This document shows, piece after piece, positions 37,471-45,488 of a DNA stretch of 64,000 bases. A program made the position numbers and the translations under genes. Source of the stretch: Selenomonas sp. oral taxon 892 str. F0426 (lineage in GTDB: Bacteria; Bacillota; Negativicutes; Selenomonadales; Selenomonadaceae); NCBI RefSeq assembly GCF_000468035.1, contig NZ_KI260540.1, forward strand, positions 30,691-94,690, given 5' to 3'. The notes under the pieces were generated by a model, which saw nothing but the letters and a program-made list of their open reading frames with translations, did not search any database and was not told the DNA's origin. Every line of letters starts with the position of its first letter. The first letter of the stretch is position 1.

Positions 37471-37561
37471 CAAAAGCCGCCCTCAGTGACCAAACCTAGG
37501 CGGCTAATCTTAGTTCGTTTCCAGCAAAGGGGCTGACCGTTTACCGGCAGCACCTTTTTCT
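37471..37561 (-). ncRNA. Putative orphan antisense RNA (type I antitoxin-like)
   Basis: A strong promoter (37568-37596) would start a minus-strand RNA of about 90 nt. It passes through a first hairpin (AAAGG-GCTGCCGG region, 37526-37557) and ends in AGCCGCC...GGCGGCTTTTG, a rho-independent terminator. The plus strand of the same segment also ends in a hairpin plus CCTTTTT, so two convergent RNAs would overlap fully. I recall this double-terminator layout from antitoxin RNAs of small hydrophobic (holin-like) type I toxins in Firmicutes. No toxin frame is visible here, so the assignment is inference. Confidence 0.5.
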
Positions 37562-37567
37562 ATGCTT

Positions 37568-37596
37568 ATTATACGATTTTAGCGTGGGTTCGTCAA
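37568..37596 (-). promoter_or_regulatory. Strong promoter of the putative antisense RNA
   Basis: On the minus strand TTGACG and TATAAT are exactly 17 bases apart. The -35 box overlaps the last codons of the MTAP-family gene. Readthrough past the following terminator would also transcribe the HxlR gene. Confidence 0.75.
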
Positions 37597-38441
37597 CCCT
37601 TGTCCGACGCCGCGTTGTAGACATCCTTGAGCAGTGTCTCCTTGCGCAGGCTGCGGCATTCACAGTCGCTCTCCTCGGCGGGAACGCTGCGGATCGTCGC
37701 GAGCAGAATGTCGCCGATCATGGGCGCATCATCATAGAAAATCTGTGAGAGTGTATCGTGCGACCACGGGCGGATGCCCTCTCCGTAGTTGACGACGAAG
37801 TACAGCCCTGCATAGCATGCGCCGATCTCGCGCGCGAGATAGACCTCGGGCGCAAGGCTCTGCCCGACGATGTCCGCATGCCCCTTCAGCATGGCGATCT
37901 CGGCAGGGCTCTCAAAATGCCGCCCATCTGTGACGGCGTAGATGCCGCGGTCAAAGATGCGCCCCGTATAGCGTTTCTTTGTCTCCGCAACGAGTGTCGT
38001 ACGAAGTTCCGAGCAGAGTGCGTCGCGCATCACAAGCAGGTAACGCCCGTCGAGCATGACATCCTTTCGTACGGAGAGGTCAAGGTAGTCATCGGGGATG
38101 AGGAAGTCGCGCGGATCGAGCAGAGGGTTCACCGTCCCGACGCCGCCCTCGGAGAGGATGCGCCGCACACCCGCCTCCCGCAGCACCCAGAACACCTGCC
38201 GCGACGCATCCGCACGCGTCACACCGCTGCGCCAGCCGTGCATACGGCAGGTCAGCACGCGCCGCCCCGCAACGGAGAACAGGCGGAATGCGGGACTCTC
38301 GCCATACGGCGTTGCGAAGTGCAGCCCGTCCGCAAGGATCTCCACATCGTCCGCCATCGACGCACGCGGGAAGTCGCTCGACAGCGTCCCCGAGCCGCCG
38401 ATGATGGCGTAACCCGCCGCAGGAACCTGTTGCTCTGCCAT
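37593..38441 (-). CDS. MTAP/PNP-family nucleoside phosphorylase in a menaquinone operon
   Basis: The 282-residue protein has I-I-G-G-S-G-T-L near residue 13 (phosphate loop), F-A-T-P-Y-G-E-S-P, and M-H-G-W-R-S-G-V-T. It also has V-G-T-V-N-P-L-L-D-P-R-D-F-L-I-P-D-D-Y-L-D near 102-122 and L-A-R-E-I-G-A-C-Y-A-G-L-Y-F-V-V-N-Y-G-E-G-I near 205-225, the layout of MTAP. Where human MTAP has an Asp contacting adenine, this protein reads N-Y-G-E-G, so specificity probably differs. It lies one base after mqnC, suggesting it cleaves a futalosine-type nucleoside (inference). Methylthioadenosine or methylthioinosine remain alternatives. Confidence 0.72.
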   Translation of the reverse strand: MAEQQVPAAGYAIIGGSGTLSSDFPRASMADDVEILADGLHFATPYGESPAFRLFSVAGRRVLTCRMHGWRSGVTRADASRQVFWVLREAGVRRILSEGGVGTVNPLLDPRDFLIPDDYLDLSVRKDVMLDGRYLLVMRDALCSELRTTLVAETKKRYTGRIFDRGIYAVTDGRHFESPAEIAMLKGHADIVGQSLAPEVYLAREIGACYAGLYFVVNYGEGIRPWSHDTLSQIFYDDAPMIGDILLATIRSVPAEESDCECRSLRKETLLKDVYNAASDKG

Positions 38442-38442
38442 A

Positions 38443-39468
38443 CTAAAACCTCCGTATCACGCGATACTGCGTGTCGCGCTGCGCCGGCTCTCTGCCCGCG
38501 CCGCGGATCAGATCAATCATCTTCTTAATCGACATATTGTACCGCGTCCCCGCCGCACGCACGACATTCTCCTCGAGCATGATGCTCCCGAGGTCGTCCG
38601 CGCCGAAGCCAAGCGTCAGCTGTCCGATGCGCTCGCCCTGCGTGACCCACGATCCCTGTATGTGCGCGATATTGTCCATGTAGAGACGCGTGACGGCAAG
38701 CGTCCGCATATAGTCCCAGCTCGACGTCTTTTCCCCTCCGAGTGCGGTATTGCCCGGCTGGAACGTCCATGTGATGAACGCGCGGAATCCGCCCGTCTCC
38801 TCCTGCAAGCGGCGGATATGCTCCATGTGCTCCACACGCTCCGCCATCGTCTCGCCAAAGCCGATCACCATCGTCGCCGTCGACTCCATGCCGATCTTGT
38901 GTGCCGTGCGCATGACACGCAGCCAATCCTCGGTCATGATCTTTTTCGGTGCGATGAGCTTCCGCACACGATCCACAAGGATCTCCGCCCCGCCGCCGGG
39001 GAGCGAGGCAAGCCCTGCATCCTGCAGACGACGCAGGGTATCCTCAATCATAATGCCCTCCTTTTCGGCAAAGTACAGAATCTCCGTCGCCGTAAAGGAG
39101 TGGATCACGATGGAGGGATAGCGGTCACGGATCGCACGCAGCATATTTTCATAGTAGGAAAGCGGCAGATCGGGGTGAATGCCGCCCTGTATCATGACCT
39201 GCGTGCCGCCCGCCGCCGCCGTCTCGCCGACCTTTGCGAGAATCTCCTCCATCGGCAGGAGGTAGCCGTCCTCCGCGCCCACCTTTGTATAGAACGCACA
39301 GAAACGACATTCGTTCACACAGATATTCGTGTAGTTGATGTTGCGGTCGACGATGAACGTCACCGTATCGCCGAACCGCCGCCGCCGCTCCGCATCCGCC
39401 GCGCGTCCGAGGTCGATGGGGTCGCCGCTCGTGAGGAGGTCTGTCGCCTCCAGCTCCGAAAGTCTCAT
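38443..39468 (-). CDS. mqnC: MqnC, cyclic dehypoxanthinylfutalosine synthase
   Basis: This 341-residue radical SAM enzyme closes the spiro ring of the menaquinone precursor in the futalosine pathway. C-V-N-E-C-R-F-C near residue 50 is the C-x3-C-x2-C cluster motif. Q-G-G-I-H-P-D-L, S-L-P-G-G-G-A-E-I-L-V-D-R-V-R and A-T-M-V-I-G-F-G-E-T are MqnC hallmarks. Its ATG overlaps the stop of the mqnE-like gene (ATGA). Length is normal. Confidence 0.92.
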   Translation of the reverse strand: MRLSELEATDLLTSGDPIDLGRAADAERRRRFGDTVTFIVDRNINYTNICVNECRFCAFYTKVGAEDGYLLPMEEILAKVGETAAAGGTQVMIQGGIHPDLPLSYYENMLRAIRDRYPSIVIHSFTATEILYFAEKEGIMIEDTLRRLQDAGLASLPGGGAEILVDRVRKLIAPKKIMTEDWLRVMRTAHKIGMESTATMVIGFGETMAERVEHMEHIRRLQEETGGFRAFITWTFQPGNTALGGEKTSSWDYMRTLAVTRLYMDNIAHIQGSWVTQGERIGQLTLGFGADDLGSIMLEENVVRAAGTRYNMSIKKMIDLIRGAGREPAQRDTQYRVIRRF

Positions 39469-40562
39469 GCGCCCTCCCCTGCCGCAATCGGCTGATAAAA
39501 TATATCGCGCTCCACAGGCACATAACCCGCCTCGCGAATCATCGCATCCAGTTCACGCCGCGTGATGCCCGTCTGCGTCTGTGCGCCTGCCGCATGGATG
39601 ATCTTCTCCTCACCGATCGTGCCGTCAAGATCATCCGCGCCAAATCCAAGGGCAAGCTGCGCGATGGGCTGCGTCAGCATGACCCAGAACGCCTTGAAAT
39701 GCGCCACATTGTCGAGCACAAGGCGTGAGAGCGCGAGCATCTTCATATCCTCCCACGAGCCGACGCGCGCGAGCTTCTTCTCCGCACCGAGCGCCGTGTT
39801 CTCGGGATGGAACGGAAAGAGCATGAATGCCTGAAAACCGCCCGTCTCATCCTGCAGCTCGCGCAGGGCAAGCAGATGATCGATACGCTCCTCCACCGTC
39901 TCGATGTGACCGTACATCATGGACGCATTGGTGCGGATGCCGAGTTCGTGCGCCGTGCGCATACAGTCAAGCCACTCCGCACGCGTCGCCTTGTTCGGGC
40001 ATATAACCGCGCGCACACGATCGGACAGGATCTCCGCGCCGCCGCCGGGAAGGGACGACAGCCCTGCCTCCTGTAGTGTGCGCAGGATGTCACGGACGGA
40101 CGTCCCCTCCGTCTTTGCGAAGTTCACAACCTCCACGGGCGTGAACGCCTTGATGTCCGCATGGGGCAATGCCGCGCGCACCTGCCGCACCACGCCCTCG
40201 TAGTAGGAGAAGGGACGGTCGGGGTGCAGCGCACTCACGATATGGATTTCCGTGAGGCGCGGCGTATTTTTCGCCAGTTCCAGCACGCGAGCCACATCAT
40301 CCGTTTCCATAATATAGCCGCGTGCATCCCCCTGCTCCACTTGGAACGCGCAGAGCGGGCAGTTCGCGCTGCATATATTCGTGAGGTTGATGTGGCGGTT
40401 CACCGTATAGTAGACGTTCTTCCTGCTCGCTCGCTCCTTCGCCGCACGCGCCCACGCAGCGAGCGCGAGGAGGTCGTTGTCCTCATAGAGGAGGAGTGCA
40501 TCCTCCTTCGTCAGCCGTGCCCCGCGTTCGGCGGCGGCACGGGCTTTCTTTCGATCACTCAT
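39465..40562 (-). CDS. MqnE-like radical SAM enzyme (aminofutalosine synthase family), paralog A
   Basis: The protein of about 365 residues has N-R-H-I-N-L-T-N-I-C-S-A-N-C-P-L-C-A-F near residue 55 (C-x3-C-x2-C), L-H-P-D-R-P-F-S-Y-Y-E, S-S-L-P-G-G-G-A-E-I-L-S-D-R-V-R and M-M-Y-G-H-I-E-T, matching MqnE/CofH. MqnE joins SAM-derived adenosyl to the carboxyvinyl benzoate made by MqnA. A second, canonical-looking mqnE lies at 49243-50328, so this copy may be redundant or specialised. ATG at 40562 lies about 11 bases after AAGGAGAG. It leads the mqnC-MTAP operon. Confidence 0.82.
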   Translation of the reverse strand: MSDRKKARAAAERGARLTKEDALLLYEDNDLLALAAWARAAKERASRKNVYYTVNRHINLTNICSANCPLCAFQVEQGDARGYIMETDDVARVLELAKNTPRLTEIHIVSALHPDRPFSYYEGVVRQVRAALPHADIKAFTPVEVVNFAKTEGTSVRDILRTLQEAGLSSLPGGGAEILSDRVRAVICPNKATRAEWLDCMRTAHELGIRTNASMMYGHIETVEERIDHLLALRELQDETGGFQAFMLFPFHPENTALGAEKKLARVGSWEDMKMLALSRLVLDNVAHFKAFWVMLTQPIAQLALGFGADDLDGTIGEEKIIHAAGAQTQTGITRRELDAMIREAGYVPVERDIFYQPIAAGEGA

Positions 40563-40633
40563 GTACGATATTCTCTCCTTACAACACTCCCGCAAGTGTA
40601 CCAAATGCGGCGGGATTTTGCAAATTCCCCCAC

Positions 40634-40663
40634 TTGCACACCCGTGTTGCTTTGTGCTAGGAT
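40634..40663 (+). promoter_or_regulatory. Promoter of the MATE gene
   Basis: TTGCAC and TAGGAT are 18 bases apart, with TG one base upstream of the -10 (extended -10). The GTG start of the MATE gene is 29 bases downstream. Confidence 0.55.
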
Positions 40664-40691
40664 AGCAGAACTACCAAAAGGAGGATGTTCC

Positions 40692-42020
40692 GTGGCGCAG
40701 CTATCTCAGCCCATCACCTACCGCACACTGCTCGCGTTCGCCGTGCCGATGATCGTGTCGCAGCTCTTTATGAATGTGAACTTCATCGTCGACGGCTTTT
40801 TTGTGGCGCACGCCGTCGGGACGGATGGGCTGTCGGCAATCAATATCGTCATGCCGTTCATCCCGCTCACGATTGTGCTCGCGACCATGCTCGGCACAGG
40901 TGGCAGCGCCCTCGTCGCGGCGCAGCTTGGCGCGGGAAAGCACCGTCATGCGCAGGAGAATTTCTCCCTGCTCGTCCTCGTCTGCGTCATTCTCAGCACG
41001 CTTATCGCTGTGCTTGGGCTGAGCTTCCTGCGCCCGATCCTCTATTTCTTCGGCGCGGACGATGCCCTCTATCCGCTCTGCGCCGTGTACGCCGTTCCTC
41101 TCTTCGTCTCGACACCGCTCACGATGGCGGGGCTGATCCTCGACATCTTCCTCGTTGCGGCGGGACAGCCGCGTCTCGCGATGCTCTCCTCCCTCGTCGG
41201 CGGCATTGTCAATATGGTGCTCGATTACATCCTCCTCTTCGTTCTCGGTTGGGGGCTTGAGGGCGCGGCTGTCGCGACGGCGACGGGCTACTCCATCTCC
41301 GCATTCGTAGGACTTTACTACTTTGCCATCCATCGGTGCGGCACACTGCGGTTCGTACGTCCCGTCTGGCGGCTGCGTGCCGTTCTCTCGGCGATGGGCA
41401 ACGGCTCAAGCGAGATGGTGATGCAGCTCTCGATGAGCCTCATCATGATCGTCATGAACAACACGATGATGCGCCTCGCAGGTGCGGACGGCGTGGCGGC
41501 AATCACCATCTCGGAGTACATCTCCGGTCTGCTCACCGCGATTTACATGGGCTACGCCGAGGGTGTCGCACCTCTGGCAAGCTTCAACTACGGCAAACGT
41601 GACACGCACGCCCTGCGCGGAATTCTGCGCCGCAGCCTCACGCTCATCGCCGCATTCTCCCTCTTTACCACCGCCGTCAGCATCCTCATCGCCGCGCCGA
41701 TCACAGGCATCTTCGCCGCCGAGGGCACGCACGTCTACGAACTCGCCGTGCACGGCTTCCGCATCCACGCGATCGCCTTCCTCTTCCTCGGATTCAGCAT
41801 GTACGGCTCGTCGTTCTTCACCGCGCTCGGCGACGGACGCACCTCTGCCCTGCTCTCCGTCTGGGACACACTCGTCTGTCTGCTCGGCTTCCTGCTCCTC
41901 CTGCCGCACATCTTCGGCGTGGACGGCGTATTCATTGCGACCCCCGCCGCTGATCTCCTCGGCGCAGCGCTTACATTCCTCCTGCTCTGGCACAAACGAA
42001 AGAAATACGGATATCTGTAG
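40692..42020 (+). CDS. MATE family efflux transporter
   Basis: The 442-residue protein has about 12 hydrophobic segments in two halves. The N-half has L-A-F-A-V-P-M-I-V-S-Q-L-F-M-N-V-N-F-I-V-D-G-F-F-V and G-T-G-G-S-A-L-V-A-A-Q-L-G-A-G, and the C-half has Y-M-G-Y-A-E-G-V-A-P-L-A-S-F-N-Y-G. This is typical of the DinF/MepA-like multidrug antiporters that use Na+ or H+. I chose GTG at 40692, seven bases after AGGAGG; the open frame runs about 177 codons upstream but only antisense to the mqnE-like gene. The substrate is unknown. Confidence 0.9.
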   Translation: MAQLSQPITYRTLLAFAVPMIVSQLFMNVNFIVDGFFVAHAVGTDGLSAINIVMPFIPLTIVLATMLGTGGSALVAAQLGAGKHRHAQENFSLLVLVCVILSTLIAVLGLSFLRPILYFFGADDALYPLCAVYAVPLFVSTPLTMAGLILDIFLVAAGQPRLAMLSSLVGGIVNMVLDYILLFVLGWGLEGAAVATATGYSISAFVGLYYFAIHRCGTLRFVRPVWRLRAVLSAMGNGSSEMVMQLSMSLIMIVMNNTMMRLAGADGVAAITISEYISGLLTAIYMGYAEGVAPLASFNYGKRDTHALRGILRRSLTLIAAFSLFTTAVSILIAAPITGIFAAEGTHVYELAVHGFRIHAIAFLFLGFSMYGSSFFTALGDGRTSALLSVWDTLVCLLGFLLLLPHIFGVDGVFIATPAADLLGAALTFLLLWHKRKKYGYL

Positions 42021-42022
42021 AG

Positions 42023-42070
42023 AAACGGGGCTGTTGCACGAAGTTAAAAACTTCTTACAACGCCCGTTTC
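42023..42070 (+). terminator. Terminator after the MATE gene (shared hairpin family)
   Basis: AAACGGG pairs with CCCGTTT across an imperfect stem that includes GGGCTGTTGCACGAAG and ACTTCTTACAACGCCC, followed by TTTC. It is a degenerate member of the hairpin family at 32211 and 36398. Confidence 0.7.
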
Positions 42071-42090
42071 TTTGTGCCCCTTCCACCGCG

Positions 42091-42140
42091 TTGCGCTCGC
42101 CCTTTCCCCGTTGAAACAGGGGAAGTGGCGAGCGTAGCAA
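42091..42140. repeat. Long imperfect inverted repeat in the 256-bp intergenic region
   Basis: TTGCGCTCGCC-CTTTCCCC at 42091-42109 pairs with GGGGAAG-TGGCGAGCG-TAG-CAA at 42119-42140, leaving a loop GTTGAAACA. It does not end in a T-run. It could be an RNA structure or a dispersed repeat; I see no gene in 42071-42276 other than this. Confidence 0.6.
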
Positions 42141-42276
42141 GCCGATAGGCGGGCATGCAGCAGTCCGTTTTTATTGCCCAACTTTACCCGAAAGACCTAT
42201 TGAAGCCGTAATTCATCTATACTATCATAAAACAGACGAATATTCCCACAACAGAAATCATGGAAAGGAGCCGATC

Positions 42277-43362
42277 ATGACGCTTCCCCACCAATGTCCC
42301 GGCTGCGGCACGGGACTCGGCTACAAAGGACTCTGCTGGCGGTGCAGGACGGCGGCGAACCGCCATGCGGCACTCGCATGGACGCCCGAAGAGATCGCGG
42401 CAAAGGAGCAGGAGATCATCGCGCAGATCGAGGATGTTCCCGATGATTTCTGGTATCTGCTCTGCTGTCGCGGTCGGCTCTCGCCAGAGATCCCACGCGC
42501 GGCACTTGCGGCACGCTCCTTCTGGCCCTCGGCACTCTACTATCACGCGCCGGCGGATGTGCGGGACGGACTGATCGCAGCACTGATGGAGACGGATGCC
42601 GCGCATGAGGCGAATCTGCTCATGATGTGCCTCGGTATGCAGGGAGACGATCAAGCCCTTGCGACACTTCTCAGACTCGAACGCAATCCACGCCCGTGGC
42701 GCGGGAATCTGCACGTTGATCCCTCCGTCTATGCGCAGTGCGGCGGCTGGACGTTCGACGCAGAGGGGCGGCGCCGCACGCTGAACTTTGACACCTGCTA
42801 TACGCTGGTGCATGCCGCATCGGAGGAGGAGCTCCGCCGCTCGCCCGTCCGCATTGCCCGTCCACGGGAGGAGAACTGCCCGCACTGCGGCTGCCGCATG
42901 GCGGATATGCTCGTACTGGACGGGCGGGATGAGCGTCTGCATTTCCTCGGCATCGACGGCATTCTCACGGCAACCTGCTGTCCGAACTGCGTTTCGTATG
43001 CGGAGCCGATGCTGAGCCGCTATACACTCGATGGCGGCAGCGAGGTTCTTTCCTGCGAGGATGCGGGCGATACCATGTATATCGAAGAGGAGCTTGTCAG
43101 GATTTTTGAAAACAATCTCATTCTCGGTGAAGCCCCCGTGCCGCTGTTCTACGGCGCACGCTTCGAGGACACCTGCACGCTGGGCGGCTTTGCGCTCTGG
43201 TGGCAGGACTGGGCGTATACGACGTGCCCCGACTGCGGGCAGCCAATGAAGTACCTCATGCAGATTCATTGGGAGGCGCTGACGGACTACATGGAGGGCA
43301 CACTCTACATCGAGTTCTGCCCCGACTGCCGCATCGTCTCCATGCAGCATCAACAAACATAA
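42277..43362 (+). CDS. YwqG-like (DUF1963-like) protein with zinc-ribbon pairs
   Basis: The 361-residue protein has several C-x2-C pairs: C-P-G-C-G near residue 7, C-P-H-C-G-C near 205, C-P-N-C near 235, and C-P-D-C twice in the last 60 residues, suggesting bound zinc. The C-terminus G-G-F-A-L-W-W-Q-D...C-P-D-C-G-Q-P-M-K-Y-L-M-Q-I resembles the G-G-x-P-x-W-x-Q and C-P-x-C-x-x-x-M blocks of YwqG/DUF1963 proteins. The family has no proven activity and some members behave as immunity proteins of contact toxins. GAAAGGAG precedes the ATG. The next gene follows after 11 bases, so the two probably form an operon. Confidence 0.55.
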   Translation: MTLPHQCPGCGTGLGYKGLCWRCRTAANRHAALAWTPEEIAAKEQEIIAQIEDVPDDFWYLLCCRGRLSPEIPRAALAARSFWPSALYYHAPADVRDGLIAALMETDAAHEANLLMMCLGMQGDDQALATLLRLERNPRPWRGNLHVDPSVYAQCGGWTFDAEGRRRTLNFDTCYTLVHAASEEELRRSPVRIARPREENCPHCGCRMADMLVLDGRDERLHFLGIDGILTATCCPNCVSYAEPMLSRYTLDGGSEVLSCEDAGDTMYIEEELVRIFENNLILGEAPVPLFYGARFEDTCTLGGFALWWQDWAYTTCPDCGQPMKYLMQIHWEALTDYMEGTLYIEFCPDCRIVSMQHQQT

Positions 43363-43373
43363 GGAGTTCCACG

Positions 43374-45341
43374 ATGAAAAAAATTGGCAGAAATGACTCT
43401 GCGCATAAAAAGAAAGCCCCGATGCCCACGGAGGTCTATACCGAGGAAGAACTGGACGCCGTCGAGAGGCACATCGAGACGAACTTCGGCACGTATGCGA
43501 ACGTCTTTCACGAGATCGTCTCGCCGGACATCCATCTGGACATCTGCATTATCGAGCCGACCGAGGAGCGCAGTTACTATATGCTCGTCACCCTCGGGAT
43601 GGGCGCGCACCGCATGAACGTGCCCGCAGAGCTCGCAGAGCGCAAACTCGAACGTGCCGAGCTTGCGATTGCCCTGCCGCGCGACTGGAACATCCACGAG
43701 AATGCAGAGGAGCATTACTGGCCGATCCGCCTGCTGAAGACGCTCGCACGTCTGCCAATCGAGGACAACACTTGGCTCGGCTGGGGACACACGATTGACG
43801 GCAGATCTCCCTACGCAAAAAGCACTGCACTCTCCGCCGCACTGATCGTCAGCGGTCAGGTTAAAAAGGGCGGCAGCAACGTCTGCGTTCTCCCCGATGG
43901 AGATGAGGTCAACTTCTATCAGATCATCCCGCTCCACAAGGACGAACTCAAATACAAACTAGAACATAACGCAGATGCCCTGCTCGACCGTTTCGCCGAG
44001 CGTCATGTGCGCTTCGTCATTGATCCGCAGCGGCGCAGCGCACTTGCACCCGAGGACTTCACCGATCTCGTGATGGACAATGCACAATGGCACCTCGATA
44101 CGCTGCGCGAAAAGAAGCTGCCCGTGGATGAGATCACAGCATACAACCACCTCGCGATCTATCTGCGCTGGTGCATCGAGCACGAACTGATGGCAGATTG
44201 GTTCGTCCGCCAGTACGCGGCGACCATCCGTGCCGTACAGGAGCATCCGGCAGATACCGACCTGCGCCCCTTTCTCCGGGACGAACTGCACGGGATTCTG
44301 ATGCACGGCTTCTTTGGCGAGGAGGGCACGGCATTCGCAGAGTATTACTACGACGGTGATGCCCCCTCCTTCCCCTCGGACATCGACAATCATGCCTTAG
44401 CGTACTTCGGTGCGGAGCAGTACTTCTCGGAGGAGTTCGACGACGAGGCATATCTCTTCGTTCTGTTCGATGAGGACTACTATGCGGCAATGGCGGCGAC
44501 CATTGCACAGCGGTGGGACGCTTGGAAGCGGAACAGCGCCGAGCGGAAGGAAAAAGAAGATGAGAGGCCAAGCGACGTCGCTGTCGCGATCATGCAGTAC
44601 CTGAATTGCGGCAGGGCAGACTGCGCACTGACATACTTCCCACCGATGGCGGACGACGATCCGATTATGGCGGCGTACAGCTATGCCGTACGCCGCAGTG
44701 TGCACGACGGCTATGTTCCTGTGCTCATCGTACCGAGCGATACGCTGTGGGAGATTCTGACGATGAACGCAGGGGCAGAAAAGGGGGCGTTCGAGGACTA
44801 CGACTTCGATGCCGAAGCTGTGGCGCAGTACCGCGAAAAAGTGCTTGCACAGCCTCTGCCGGACGGCAAGACGATACTGACGGAGCGGCTTCCTATGAGC
44901 TTTGAAGGAAGCCGTGCGGAAGATCCGGACGATGTAGATGCGGAGGAGTTCCGTGAGACTGACCACTTTATCAGCTATTGGGACTACGAGACGCAGGAAA
45001 CCCAGCCGATGATTCTCGCCAAGATTCCCGTAAAGAATCCGTGGGAGGTGTTCGCCTATCTGCCGTTCGGCGGGTGGAACGACTGCCCCGATACGACGGC
45101 ACTCATGGCGGTATCGAAGTACTGGAACGAGCAGCACGGCGCCGTCCCCGCCGTCCTCACCTACGATACGCTCGAGTACAGCGTGCCCGCGCCTATCGCA
45201 GAGGAAAGTGCTCGTGAGCTTGCGGCAGAACAGTACGCGTTCTGCGCCGACATCATCGAGCAGGGCGCGCCCAGCATGACCGTCGGCAAGCTCGCTGCCG
45301 ACCTTAAGAACTCAAATATCTGGTATTTCTGGTGGGACTGA
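43374..45341 (+). CDS. SUFU-domain / DUF4253 fusion protein
   Basis: The 655-residue protein joins two domains known from immunity-type proteins. Residues about 20-220 show a Suppressor-of-fused-like domain (H-I-E-T-N-F-G-T-Y-A-N-V-F-H-E-I, D-I-C-I-I-E-P-T, L-V-T-L-G-M-G-A-H-R-M-N-V-P, W-L-G-W-G-H-T-I). The middle is acidic and aromatic without a recognised fold. Residues about 495-655 match DUF4253 (V-P-V-L-I-V-P-S-D-T-L-W-E-I-L, then P-V-K-N-P-W-E-V-F-A-Y-L-P-F-G-G-W-N-D-C-P and A-V-S-K-Y-W). ATG at 43374 follows AAGGAG. There is no signal peptide or membrane segment. No toxin gene is adjacent. Confidence 0.65.
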   Translation: MKKIGRNDSAHKKKAPMPTEVYTEEELDAVERHIETNFGTYANVFHEIVSPDIHLDICIIEPTEERSYYMLVTLGMGAHRMNVPAELAERKLERAELAIALPRDWNIHENAEEHYWPIRLLKTLARLPIEDNTWLGWGHTIDGRSPYAKSTALSAALIVSGQVKKGGSNVCVLPDGDEVNFYQIIPLHKDELKYKLEHNADALLDRFAERHVRFVIDPQRRSALAPEDFTDLVMDNAQWHLDTLREKKLPVDEITAYNHLAIYLRWCIEHELMADWFVRQYAATIRAVQEHPADTDLRPFLRDELHGILMHGFFGEEGTAFAEYYYDGDAPSFPSDIDNHALAYFGAEQYFSEEFDDEAYLFVLFDEDYYAAMAATIAQRWDAWKRNSAERKEKEDERPSDVAVAIMQYLNCGRADCALTYFPPMADDDPIMAAYSYAVRRSVHDGYVPVLIVPSDTLWEILTMNAGAEKGAFEDYDFDAEAVAQYREKVLAQPLPDGKTILTERLPMSFEGSRAEDPDDVDAEEFRETDHFISYWDYETQETQPMILAKIPVKNPWEVFAYLPFGGWNDCPDTTALMAVSKYWNEQHGAVPAVLTYDTLEYSVPAPIAEESARELAAEQYAFCADIIEQGAPSMTVGKLAADLKNSNIWYFWWD

Positions 45342-45351
45342 GGAATCCGTC

Positions 45352-45398
45352 TGTCTTGACACGTCTTTTCCGCCCGATCTTTACGGACAAATCCTCAA
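45352..45398 (+). repeat. Internal fragment of a MITE-like element
   Basis: The stretch TCTTGACACGTCTTTTCCGC and what follows, up to AAATCCTC, aligns with 53312-53354 of the full element with several substitutions. Both ends are missing, so this is a decayed copy. Confidence 0.4.
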
Positions 45399-45488
45399 TG
45401 CAGCTTAAAGATATTGCGGAATACAAGACTATAGTTAAGGGGTTACTGCAAAACCAACTGCTGAAGTTAGGATACATACGGAGAACAT

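Noticed and set aside
40161..40691. N-terminal extension of the MATE protein
   Set aside because: It is antisense to the mqnE-like gene and precedes a good promoter. GTG at 40692 has AGGAGG and gives the normal family length.
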